Assembly (NCBI GenBank): GCA_029783825.1
Contig: JAREIK010002957.1
Span: 1 to 64,000 of the forward strand
Direction of reading: 5' to 3'
Length of the DNA: 64,000 nucleotides
DNA from: Sapria himalayana
Lineage: Eukaryota > Streptophyta > Magnoliopsida > Malpighiales > Rafflesiaceae
The notes below the pieces were generated by a model that was not told the DNA's origin, did not search any database, and saw nothing but the letters and a program-made list of their open reading frames with translations. Made by a program: the position numbers and the translations under genes. Within the stretch, counting starts at the first letter, position 1. Every line of letters starts with the position of its first letter. Shown here in pieces: positions 24,440 through 34,446 of the stretch.

Positions 24440-25580
24440 AGGAGGTTTTTGGACAGTTATTTAAGACCTTCCTCATGAAAGAAGATATAGATATGATAAT
24501 ATCATCAACAGAGGTGTCATCTAATTGTCTTATGTTCTATATATGGTAAGAGAAACATTTAATATGTTTTTCATATATTTTAACTATCTTATTTATGTTT
24601 TAATTTTTCATAATAAGAATTGTATTTAATATTAGTTAAATTAAAATATTAAAACTTTTAAATATTGTGTGAAATTAAATCAGGCACTTGCATACAAAGA
24701 TGATTGATGCTAAAGAGGCAGAGCGATTTATTTTTGTAAATCCGACTTTGGTTTCCAAAACTGGATTGGGAGAAGAAAGCAAGAAAAATAGGTCAAGGGT
24801 TATGGCTAATCGGTTGATGAATGCAAATAATGCAGATTTTGTTTTTATTCCATATAACCCAGGGTAAGTTATTTAACATAAGTAAGATTATAAGTATTCA
24901 TATTTATCAAATTATAAATGTTATGTTGTTACACTAATGTTAATTTTGTAGTTGTCATTGGGTATTGGTGGTACTTGACAAAAGGACTTTGATCGCCTAT
25001 TACCTTGATTCCTTGCATCATCAACCTTCAGATGATCTTAAAGATATTGTTAATATGTAAGTTTTTCCCTTCTTATTATAGAATGAAGCATTTTTTGGTA
25101 ACAAAATTTTTTTTTCTTAATGTAGGGCTCAAAGAAATCTTCACTTTAAAAAACATACATCATCAAAAAGAGAACCTAATTAGGTTGTACTAGGGGTACA
25201 TAACTCATTAATTGAGTAATATAATATTTAGTTTCTTCTACTTAATTTTAAACTTATTACAATATGACTTGCAAGTAACTCCATATATATATATAATGAT
25301 TTTATTTTCCATTCAGTGCCCAAGACAACAAGGTAGTGTTGAATGTGGATACTATGTAATGAGATATATGAGAGATATCATTCTTGATCAATGATGTCTA
25401 ACAACAAAGGTATGTGTTGATTTGTTGTTTCTCAATATATCAGGTTTTTTTTATTTTCCAATTTTATTGATTAAAATAATATTTTACTTTTCAACAATTT
25501 AATGGAAAAAAATCATACAACAAAGATGAGTTTGATGAAGTACGATCTGAATGGGTGATGTTGGTGACTCAATTAATACT
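24440..25580 (+). pseudogene. Ulp1-like (C48) cysteine protease gene carried by the CACTA element
   Basis: Exons with preserved GT/AG borders can be joined. A leading exon ends about 24546 (EDIDMIISSTEV). 24684-24863 encodes DAKEAERFIFVNPTLVSK to FVFIPYNPG. 24952-25056 encodes CHWVLVVLDKRTLIAYYLDSL. 25126-25183 encodes MAQRNLHFKKH. 25317-25409 encodes CPRQQGSVECGYYVMRYM, and a final exon near 25498 encodes YNKDEFDEVRSEW. The Ulp1 catalytic set is visible: His in CHW, Asp in YYLDS, Gln in CPRQ and Cys in VECGY. Codons continue across introns (GG plus T gives Gly before CysHisTrp). Two in-frame stops (TAG at 25181-25183, TGA at 25392-25394) argue against present function. Ulp1-like genes are frequent passengers of plant CACTA and MULE elements. 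The role in transposition is unknown. Confidence 0.8.
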
Positions 25581-27010
25581 TCTTTGGTTTGAAAAGCATT
25601 GGGGACACCTTTTTGTATTGAAGCATGAACAAATTTTGGCATTTCCAACTTTAACTTTTGATGAGGTTCATAATTTATATCTCTTTTGACCCAAACTATG
25701 ACTGAAGGTAAATTATTAGACATAATCATTTGAAGACATTTTAGTATTTTCCTTACACATTCATTATATTTCTTTAATTTTCATATGTTGAATTACGTTA
25801 GTATATTGTATGCATGATTCATAGGCATTTAAAGGTAAACTTATATTTGGTCAAGTTAGGAGATCTTCCAACTTTGGAATGGTCCATGAACTATTGTGAT
25901 AATAAATGTATTTTTTATAATGAGATCAAAGTTATTACTTATTAATTTCTATTAAATATTCAAAACATGAATATGCAATCATAATTTTTTGTTATCATAC
26001 TATCTTTTGTTTATGTTGTCAACCATAGATTTTTTTTTGTAGATTGCCAATGGAAAAATTTATGATTTCGACTTTTGGCTTCAATACTTTACCACAACAT
26101 TGTAAATTACCTTTTCACCATTATAAAACACAATTATTATTTCAAGGCACAATTTTTTTTTTCATGCAGCCTTTATTTTATTAATGAATCTAAAACTATA
26201 AGTTGATTGGATTACTATATTTGTGTAATCAAATAGAACTTGAAATTACATTACATAGCATCTCATCGAGTTTTTTTGATGTGTTGGGAAGATGACAATT
26301 AATTTAACTTTTCATTTTATTATATTTAATTAGTTTTTGTAGTATTTTTTCAAGTTGTTTGTGAGATCTTTAAACTCACTACACACATACAGGTTTTAAA
26401 TTAATTATTATTATTTTGTATTTTAAAAAATTTGATCAAATTTTATGTCATAATTTTTAAATCTCTTACTTTATATTTTATCCATTACTAGTAACTCTGT
26501 TTTTGTTGTTGTTAAATTTGTTTAATCGTATATGTCAATTGTTATATAAATTATTTTTATGATATGTTGTTATCATTCCTATTTTTTTTCCAATGTTCTA
26601 TAATATATTTTTTTCTGCAAGTGTAAGTATTTATTGTTCATCTTTTTGAATGCAGGTTACCTTATTTGGAAATTAACTCTCAACTTTGTCAGGCTAGCAT
26701 GAACTAGTTTTATGGAGATAAGGCACAATTGGGTTGTATATATCAGAAATTTTGAATTGAATTTAAGAAATGAATGTTGAAATTGTGTTATATTTTTTTT
26801 TAATTTGTAAGAAGTCCGAGTTCCCCATTGTACTTGAAAACTATATTCTTGGTATGGATTGTAAAGAATGTTGTTCTTATGTGCATTCAGTATTACAATA
26901 ACAGGTGAAAATATATTTACAATAATTATTAAATTTAAATTTATTTAAATCATATACTTCCTTGACGCTTTTACTAAGCGGCATAGTATTAAAAAAAATT
27001 ATGATAGCTA
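25581..27010. other. 3' interior of the CACTA element, no gene recognised
   Basis: AT-rich sequence with scattered exon-like pieces, for example a splice-acceptor-like TTTTTTTTGTAG before ATTGCCAATGGAAAAATT near 26040. The minus-strand frame 25499-25729 is antisense to the Ulp1 3' exon and is not supported. Confidence 0.4.
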
Positions 27011-27014
27011 CAAC

Positions 27015-27150
27015 ATATAATGACGTTTTTTTTGCAGTGTCGTTGAATCATACCTTGACGCTAAAATAAAGTGTCATTGTTAATAAACAATGTCACTTTA
27101 TTTTAGCATCAAGGTATGATTTAACGACACTGCAAAAAAATATCATTATA
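27015..27150. repeat. Long near-perfect hairpin in the CACTA sub-terminal region
   Basis: The left arm (27015-27080) and right arm (27088-27150) are reverse complements over about 63 bases, with only a few mismatches. The inner arms read GACGCTAAAATAAAGTGTCA against TGTCACTTTATTTTAGCATC. The loop is only a few bases. The arm words (TGACGCT, AATGACAC) are those of the element's sub-terminal repeats. Confidence 0.9.
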
Positions 27151-27365
27151 TGTATAGACTTTTTATGTCACGCTAGCAGATGACGCTATTGATAAGCGAC
27201 ATGATTTATATATAATGATGCTTTTTAAGCATCTTTGATTATGTTTTTTGTTGTAGTGTTTAGAGAATAATATAGAAGAAGCTAAATGATTAGTTCAGTA
27301 GTAGCATGATGAAGAAGGAACCAGGAAGCATAATGAAACAAACATAGATATCTATTAATAAAGTT

Positions 27366-27600
27366 TCATTCCCTCATAGATTGGAAAGGTCTAAAATAGA
27401 AGAGTATTTTTCTAAGTTTCTAAAAATCTTCAAGAAAGTGGAAATCAACCTATCTTTCCCAAAAGAAGCATCATTGATGCCACTCAATGATATTTTTTTA
27501 AAGGACATACTAAGTAAAAAGAAAAAATTAGATGAAGATAGAGTGGTGAAATTAACTACCACATATGGAAAATATCAGCAAAAGAAATGAAACAAGAAAT
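27366..27600 (+). pseudogene. Athila-type gag C-terminal fragment
   Basis: The frame 27381-27590 reads MERSKIEEYFSKFLKIFKKV, then INLSFPKEASLMPLNDIFLK and DILSKKKKLDEDRVVKLTT. It matches the conserved Athila block just before the protease (LKKAKLEEQFSKFLEVFKKL, INIPF, MPKYAKFMKEILSKKRKLEE). In an intact element protease and reverse transcriptase follow. Here the sequence passes directly into integrase, so most of pol is deleted. Confidence 0.75.
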
Positions 27601-27639
27601 TTCATTCCATGAATGATGCTAATGATATGGTGGGATTTT

Positions 27640-28340
27640 TGCAAAATATAATTTTGAGTTGATATGGGATGCTTAGAACTATCATAAGTGATGAAGGAAG
27701 TCATTGTCTCAACAATGTTTTTGATAAATTGATGAGATTAAACACATATTAAGTTTGCGATATCTTCTTCAGACTAATGGTTAAGCAAAATTTCCAATAA
27801 GGAAATAAAAAGGATTCTAGAAAAACCTGAGCTCAAGCAGAAAGAATTAGTCTTTACGGCTAGATGATGCACTATGGGATTACAGAACTGCATTTAAGGC
27901 TCCTATTGGAATATCCACATACCAAATTATTTGTGGAATACCTTGTTACCAACCTCTAGAATTGGAATACAAGATAATGTGGGCCATAAAATAATTGAAT
28001 CTTGACTTTAAGGCTACAAAAGAAGAAAGATTACTCCAAATAAATGAGTTGGAAAAGTTAAGAAACTTAGCTTATGAGAGTGCTAGAATAAAAAAAATAA
28101 AATAAAAAAATGACATGATCAAAAGATCTGGAGGAGAGAATTTAAAGTAGGAGATCAAGTTCTATTTCTTAATGCTAAACTAAAACAAATTCTAAGAAAG
28201 TTAAAGTCAAAATGGAGTGGTCCATATATAGTACTAAGAAGTACAACCATTTAAATCTTAATAGTAAGAACTAGTACTGCAAAAGAGTTTAAATTGATTG
28301 ATCAAAGACTTAAGAACTACCTTAGTGAAAAATAAGTTCA
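27640..28340 (+). pseudogene. Athila-type integrase relic
   Basis: GMLRTIISDEGSHCLNNVFDKLM (about 27665-27740) is the catalytic block. SLRLDDALWDYRTAFKAPIG (about 27855-27910) matches the Athila SLRLDDALWAYRTAFKTPIG almost exactly, read with a frameshift. LELEYK, LNFDFKATKEE-like, LQINELEKLRNLAYESARI and KLKSKWSGPY follow, ending in the C-terminal chromatin-proximal block. Several stops and frameshifts are present. It follows the gag fragment in the same orientation. Confidence 0.75.
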
Positions 28341-28822
28341 GATGAGAGGAAATTTATATAGAGGGATTTAGTACCGAAGCAAGGAGAAGTAGGCAGCACA
28401 GTTAAGCTAGAGACTAAATACTGAGCAGCTAATGGGAGGCAACCCATATGAGTTTTATTTTAGAATTTAAATTTACCTATTCATATTATTTCTTTTTTGT
28501 AGATTAAATTTATTATTAATGCTTTTCTTGATGAGTGTTTATATAATTTTACAATACTAATGACAAATTAGCACATAATAAAAGGTTAACTAAAAAATTA
28601 TGAATCGAGCTACAAGAGAAGATTAGACTGAAAAGGGAGTATTCTTTTTCCCTTTGAAGTAAATTCTAAAAAGTGTCTTGGCTAAGAGTTTAGGGAGCAA
28701 TTTAAAAAACAAAAAAAAAGATATATGAACTTGACTGGAGTGTTTAATTAGAGATCGCATTGTTTACTCAGTCAACCACGATGAGAAACATTTTTTGTTA
28801 GTCGTAATAAATTGGCATCGGG
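28341..28822 (+). other. Athila 3' internal spacer
   Basis: The spacer contains the phrase AATGGGAGGCAACCC at about 28432, a conserved noncoding word that follows integrase in many Athila elements. No coding sequence is seen after it. Confidence 0.5.
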
Positions 28823-29170
28823 CATTACAAGAAACTAAGAAAAAATACTTGACTTTGGTTGCAACATAATTTTAGAGGTCACATTGATAATTGAAAATTT
28901 TAGACAAAGTAAACTTATGTCACAACTCACGCCACAATTCAGCCGTGACACTTTTTTTTACAAGTCAAAATAGTTTAATGTCACAACAAAAAATAGTGTT
29001 CATTAGACATAGTAAATAAAATGATAGAAATGTATGTTGTGACTAAAAGAAGGAATGTCGCAACTTGACTTCCATTTTAAACAAGTTGTGAGAAACAAAA
29101 ATTATGTTTAGAAGGTTACATTATGTCGTGACAAACTTAGGTGTGTCGTGACATAAAACAATTGATTGAT
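28823..29170 (+). mobile_element. Possible CACTA-like 5' end of another family
   Basis: The sequence CATTACAAGAAACTAAG at 28823 resembles a mutated CACTACAAG terminus. It is followed by short repeats of TGTCACAAC, GTCGTGACA and TTGTGAC over about 300 bases, as expected of sub-terminal repeats. No matching right end was found. It would be an insertion in the Athila spacer. Confidence 0.35.
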
Positions 29171-29195
29171 TGACATGATTTTAAATACATGGCTT

Positions 29196-29227
<32 letters not shown>

Positions 29228-29980
29228 ATAAAAAGGCATGACATGTGCACTAGATTGAAATTAACTCATGAAATGCACATATTAATCTTGTTGTCCAACC
29301 GAGATTAACATCGTGACACATGTACATGAATTTCTAGCCCAACATCCGAACTACAATCTTAAAAACTACCAATAAATCAACTTCTACCTCTTCTGTTTCC
29401 AACCTAACAAATTCATCATGCTTTGTAGGTCATTCACACCAAAAAAAACTTGCGTCATCATAATTTTTATTGCGACAGTCATAATAAATCTTATTCCATA
29501 TTCAAATGGTTACAAACCAAAAATTCATCTCAAACCTAATATAGATCATGGAAGAAAACAAGCAACAAAGGAATGAGGTTTAGTTGGAATATCCAACAAA
29601 AATGAGCTCATGAAAAGAATTAGCAACTCCCGATGGATTACATCTACGGGTATAAGGAAGAAGAAAAAGAAAAAGGGTTGAGACACACTAGGAGTTGGAA
29701 GAAAAAGCTGAAGAATTCATCTCTAACAAAGCACACTCCACCTAGCAGACACATTACTCTCAAAAAAATTGTATCAGAGAGAGAGAGAGTTAGGAAAATT
29801 TATCTCATTATTTGAAAAAAAATGCAGCTGGGATGGAGAGTTTTCTGTGAGCATCAATGGGTTGGAAATGCTCCAATGGTAAGGGAGTTCTACTCGAATT
29901 TTGTGGAAATAAAGAAGAAACTAATTTATGTCAGAGGGGCATGAGTTTCATTTGGGGAGAAAATCATAAATAAATTGTAC
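29171..29980. other. No gene recognised
   Basis: Contains a (TA)n run at about 29203-29227 and a Lys-rich 60-codon frame (29633-29815) without a domain. It lies between the possible CACTA end and the late Athila domain. Confidence 0.4.
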
Positions 29981-30480
29981 CAACTCGAGCATTAGAAACA
30001 TTGTTCCAAGCCCAAATCATGACAAAATTATTAAAAGACCAAAAATGGCAAGTGTAAATGGAAGAGTAGCAAATAAAAAGCACACGAGGTGATTAACCAA
30101 AAAGATCTTATAGAAGAGAAAAAGGTCTGGTTCTATTTCAATTTATCAGTTATAGCTCCAACCAACTTTATTAAGGAACTAGATGTACTATTTTTGCATG
30201 CCATTATGGAGGGAAAATGAATATGGGGAAAATCCTAGAGACCTCTATATTGGGATACCATCAGGATAATATAGATGGTTGATTTCTCACTCTAAATTAA
30301 TCAACAAGTTATGCCATACAATTGGGGTGAAAGATAGAAGGATAGGAAAATATGCCCAAAATTTTTTATTATAACTTTGATATGTGTTGTTAAAAGTCCA
30401 AGAAATATAAAGAAAAAAGAAAAACTCGAGGCCGAGGATAATTCAAATGAGGTAGACGATAGTCAAAAAAGATTTGAATA
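29980..30480 (+). pseudogene. Athila late ORF relic (putative plant transposon protein domain)
   Basis: Phrases FYFNLSVIAPTNFIKELDVL, FLHAIMEGK, ILETSILGYHQDNIDG and INKLCHTIGVKDRRIGKYAQ follow the plant-transposon-protein domain found in the ORF after pol in Athila elements (WFYFISARLMPTKH, LLYAIVTGKSINVGK, LITALCARAGV). They are read through stops and shifts. The function of this ORF is unsettled; it has been described as envelope-like by position only. Its place here, downstream of integrase and upstream of the polypurine region, fits the Athila order. Confidence 0.65.
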
Positions 30481-30926
30481 GTCCCTAGAACAAACCCATA
30501 ATTTTAAGATAACAGAGAATAGATAATAAGAAGAGGAAAAAACCCCTACTCCCATTAGAACTTGGCATGCACAACGAAATGAAAGAAGAGATTTTATGTA
30601 ATCACCATACTCATTCAGAATTGAGAATAGAGAAGTAGGTGAAAGCTCAAGAATGGAGGAAACAACCTCAAAAATTTAGAGAGATGCTGATCTCCATGAA
30701 TAAGGATATAGAAGAAGAAGAATATAAGAAGGAGAAAATGAATCAAAAACTCAAGAAAGATAGTTGGAAGGGAAAGACTCAAAAGAAAAGATCAACAATG
30801 AGATAAAGTTATAAATCAACAAGAGTAGGAGTGGAAGGATCACAACCTTCCACCATGGACTATGAAACTTCTGATATCATGTAAAAACAACCTCCCAAAA
30901 CCTAAACTTTCAAAAACCTCTCAAAA

Positions 30927-30958
<32 letters not shown>

Positions 30959-31108
30959 CTCTCCCAAACATAGCCAAATCATAATAAAAGGCACCAAGTT
31001 TGAGTAATTAAATGATATGATGATTTATTATGAAACTCAATGTATTTTATTTTTGTTATTGTGGAGTCTATTTTAAACTACCTGTTGATATCATAATTTT
31101 TCTTTGCT
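30481..31108 (+). other. Downstream part of the Athila late region
   Basis: An Arg/Glu/Lys-rich frame-like stretch (about 30480-30830) is followed by a (TC)n microsatellite at 30937-30963 and AT-rich DNA. I see no further domain. Confidence 0.45.
30937..30963. repeat. (TC)n microsatellite
   Basis: About 13 TC units within the 3' non-coding part of the Athila relic. Confidence 0.9.
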
Positions 31109-31140
31109 TGAGGACAAGTAAAACTTAAAGTTTGGGAAAT
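31109..31140 (+). promoter_or_regulatory. Athila polypurine region
   Basis: TTGCTTGAGGACAAG followed by AACTTAAAGTTTGGGAAA is the conserved word pair found just before the 3' LTR in Athila elements (family form GCTTGAGGACAAGCAA with AGTTTGGGGGA). It primes plus-strand DNA synthesis in the intact family and marks the LTR start here. Confidence 0.7.
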
Positions 31141-31950
31141 GGTCATGACATAAACTTGGACAAGAATGCTATGATATTGTCCTTCTCTTCTCTCATATAT
31201 CTTGTTGCAGCAACTTTATAAGAATGCTCTAGCACAAAAAATTAGTTTGAGCATTAAAGTCATGGTTTTTCCTTCCTTTGTGAACAAGAATCAAAACCTT
31301 GGAAAATGGTCATACAAAAGTAATATTCTTTATAAATTTTAGATTCCCAAAAGTCATGACTCTTAATAATGGTCATGGTGTTGACATGAGTAGTATTGGC
31401 TCTATTACTTTCTATAACTCAAGAGTTGTAACTTTGTAACAAAATTATGGCTTTAACTTGAGACTACAAAGTCATATTAAAATGTCATGGTAATTGGACT
31501 TGAGCATGACTTTTGAGCACTAACGAGGTACATAGTTATGGTAATATAGAACTAATATCATAACCATTTAAAACATTATGAGATAGTCATGGTTGTGACT
31601 CCATGATAGCATCACAACTACTAATAATGTGTCACAAAGCAGAAGAATTATAATAATGAGTTTGTAGAGTCATGAAGTACAAAGATATCCATGCCCAATT
31701 AGATAGAGTTCTGACTAATAATAGATATCAAAACTTTACAAGACTCAATATTCTATATCTTCTTCTAAATACCTCCAAATTTATTTTAATTTCATTATTA
31801 TTCATCAAAACTCACCAAAACACTTAAGTCATAAAATCTATTCATATTTTTTTTCATTCTATACCTACACAATATCATAAAGTACTAAAAATACCTAAGA
31901 ATATTTAGTTGTTTGAATAATGAATAATGACTTATTTTAAACATATTTCT
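31141..31950 (+). repeat. 3' LTR of the Athila relic
   Basis: The LTR starts TGGTCATGACATAAAC directly after the polypurine region. It is full of GTCATGA words and aligns with 61500-62200, where the order of blocks TTGAGACTAC, TAATATCATAA, ATTATTCATCAAAA and AAGTCATAAAATC is the same. No 5' LTR is present; the left part of the element was lost at the CACTA boundary. The 3' edge is approximate. Confidence 0.6.
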
Positions 31951-32203
31951 ATGAATCCTAAGTTGGTGTGTCTGAATTATGTATTGTTCTTTTTAAAAAT
32001 TTAAAAAGCATTGAAAAAAACATCTCCTCAATCAAAATACTTCATTGTCTATCTTATTATATTTATCCTTCATATTTTTAACCTTCTTTCAAATGTTTTA
32101 TTAGTCTATAGTCTATACATTGAATTTCATTAGATGTTATTATATTGTAAATATTTTTTTTGCTTTGATTTTATTTTTTAGAAAAAAAAAGATTAATATA
32201 TTA

Positions 32204-32256
32204 ACACACACACACACACTCACTCACTCATATATATATATATATATATATATATT
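32204..32256. repeat. Compound (AC)n/(TCAC)n/(TA)n microsatellite
   Basis: ACACACACACAC runs into TCACTCACTCA and then a TA run. Confidence 0.85.
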
Positions 32257-32268
32257 GCATTATTTGTT

Positions 32269-32550
32269 CTAGTAATGTTGCTATATTTAAGTGTTTTTTA
32301 TGGAATTTCTATTTATTTTTTGAGAACGTCATCTATATTCATGATTTTTTTATTTTGGCATAATTATTAATCTTTTATTAAAGAGATTGGTTGCTCTATC
32401 TGTGTCTGTGTGTTGTATCATTAGTACTAGTAATCTTGCTATATTTAGGTGTTTTTTATGGAATTTATATTTATTTTTTTTGAGAACATCTTTATTTATG
32501 ATTTTTTTATTTTGGTAGAATTATTGATCTTTTATTAAAGAGATTGGTTT
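32269..32550 (+). repeat. Direct tandem duplication, period 158
   Basis: Units 32269-32392 and 32427-32550 share CTAGTAAT.TTGCTATATTTA, GTGTTTTTTATGGAATTT, TTTGAGAAC and ATTAAAGAGATTGGTT in the same order with few differences. They are separated by about 34 bases containing TGTGTCTGTGTG. Confidence 0.85.
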
Positions 32551-32587
32551 CCCTATGAATAACTTACAATTTATTTTTATATCACCT

Positions 32588-32602
32588 CCCCCCCCCCCCC
32601 CC
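32588..32602. repeat. Homopolymer C tract
   Basis: Fifteen consecutive C residues in otherwise very AT-rich DNA. This could also be a sequencing or assembly artefact in length. Confidence 0.8.
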
Positions 32603-32813
32603 TCATGAAGATATATATATATTAGAGTAGTGATGTACAAGTGATGTTGGTGAATTTTAGATGAATTTATATATTTTTTTTGTATATTTTGATGTGTTCA
32701 TCTTTATGATGTTATTTTTTTTCATTTATATATACATGTATTGATTCCTTTTCAAGAATTATGACCACATCAACACATAGTTTTTCAATTACCTTTAGAA
32801 AAATTATTAATTA

Positions 32814-33807
32814 GGGTGGACTAGAGTAGATAATTACCAAGGAGGGTGGGTAAATTATGATAATATACTTTAAAATGCTAAAACGAAAATCCCACTCCCT
32901 ACCTTTAATATTTATACTCTATATGTGAAATCATAATTCAATAAAAGTTTTTCTAGTGGGCTAGTATATTTCATAATCTACGCTCTTAAACAGTGGATGC
33001 TCTCTAGCTCTCCCTAATTTATCATCAATAGGAAAGAAACCATAAATTTTGTATCAATTCATCAAAAAAGAGGCCAATTAGGGCCTTCTCAAAAATCAAT
33101 CTTGTGTGTGACTCCAACTTTCAAATTTATAGTATATCACTTTTCAATCACTAGGAAGAGTAAGAGGAGTGAATAAGAGAGAGTATCATATGATGATTCT
33201 AATATCTATGATGTTCTTTACATTGATGAGCTACAACATGTTCAAGCTAAAGTCTTTCATGGGCCCTCTCAATGATGATTATCAAATGCGCCCTTGAGTA
33301 GAGAGTATCCTATGAAGATGCCGATTTGAATAGCATGGTTTTAATTTACTAAATATCTACTAGTTGAATAAGATTCATCCACAATTTAAGGTTGTCTATT
33401 AGTTCCAAAGTAAAGTTGGTAGGGAATAATAAGCTTCTCAAGCCATAGAAGTTTACAATTAAGTCTGTGTATTAGCTGATCAAGCAAATTAACTTTTTTT
33501 ACAATATATAAATTTTCAATGGCTTGAAAAGTTTAACATTAGTCTTTTCTGTAAGGTTTAGTTTGGTTTTTCTCTTGATCATTGCAAACTTGCCTTTTTC
33601 TTTTTCTTGATGGTTGCTTCAACATGCCATTAGACATCTAAGATATAGATAACACAATAATTGTTCTTTTTGTGACATGCATATATAGTTATGAAAACAT
33701 GCATGTTAAAAACATACAAACTTATGAATTATATACTTTCACCCATCCTTTAAAGTAATTATTAGTTATTCTCACCATTCCCATTAATTATCTACCCCAA
33801 TCGACCC
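32814..33807. mobile_element. PIF/Harbinger-like non-autonomous element
   Basis: The left end reads GGGTGGACTAGAGTAGATAA and the reverse complement of the right end reads GGGTCGATTGGGGTAGATAA. About 19 of the first 23 positions agree, and weaker similarity continues inward. Both sides are flanked by TTA (32811-32813 and 33808-33810), the 3-bp target duplication typical of PIF/Harbinger elements. The 994-bp interior has no coding region that I recognise. The left-arm words AAGGAGGGTGGG and right-arm CACCCATCC also pair loosely. Confidence 0.65.
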
Positions 33808-33810
33808 TTA

Positions 33811-34411
33811 ATAATTTCTTCATTATTTTATGAGAAAATTATATATGTTATGAGGGTTCAAAACAAAAAAAAATTATGCTCCAATCATGATTTCCAAAAA
33901 TAATAATAAAAAATACTCATAACATAAAATATTTATGTTTTGGGGCTAAAAATATTGATAATATGCATTTACCCTTTTTTCCATGACAACCATAAAAATT
34001 TGATAAATAAAATGAAATATTTTTTGTGCGCATAAACCAAACCAAATAATGCATAACAATTAATGCATAATAGTTTATGCATAATATGAACTCATTATGC
34101 ATATGATTTAATATACAATAAATATATATAAAACATAAAGACTCATCTTTTTTTTACTTAATAAATTATTTTCAACAAGTTAATGTGAGTGTCGTAAGAC
34201 ACAAATGAAAAACAAACACACGTCAATTTTTAATTATCAAATTAATTAAACAATAAATATATAAATAATATCAAAAAATATATGTTTGGCCTTCCAAATA
34301 GAAAAACAAATCAAATGGCTACAAAATTTAAAAATTTAATATAGCAAGGCACACATTAAAAGATTATTGGTCTTCAAGCCACTCTCCTAAGAATTATAAA
34401 TGCTCTTTATG

Positions 34412-34439
<28 letters not shown>
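33811..34439. other. AT-rich spacer
   Basis: Contains repeated ATGCATAAT-like words near 34045-34110 and a long (TA)n followed by (TTTA)n at 34410-34460. A 61-codon minus-strand frame at 33917-34102 has no domain. Confidence 0.45.

Positions 34440-34446
<7 letters not shown>

Larger units (their letters stand above)
20623..27258 (+). mobile_element. CACTA element carrying captured gene sequences
   Basis: The element starts CACTACAACAAAACTTC and ends TTTTTTGTTGTAGTG, giving terminal inverted repeats CACTACAACAAAA. The sub-terminal regions at both ends share words such as TGACGCTTT and TGTCATTATT, as expected of CACTA ends. The 3-bp flanks are TAT (left) and TTT (right), so the target duplication is imperfect. 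No TNP2-type transposase domain is visible. Inside are a spliced-gene copy of an RRM protein (22017-22830), a multi-exon Ulp1-like protease (24440-25580) and a long hairpin near the 3' end. The left flank is copia reverse transcriptase. The right flank is Athila gag, not the rest of the copia gene. Confidence 0.8.
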
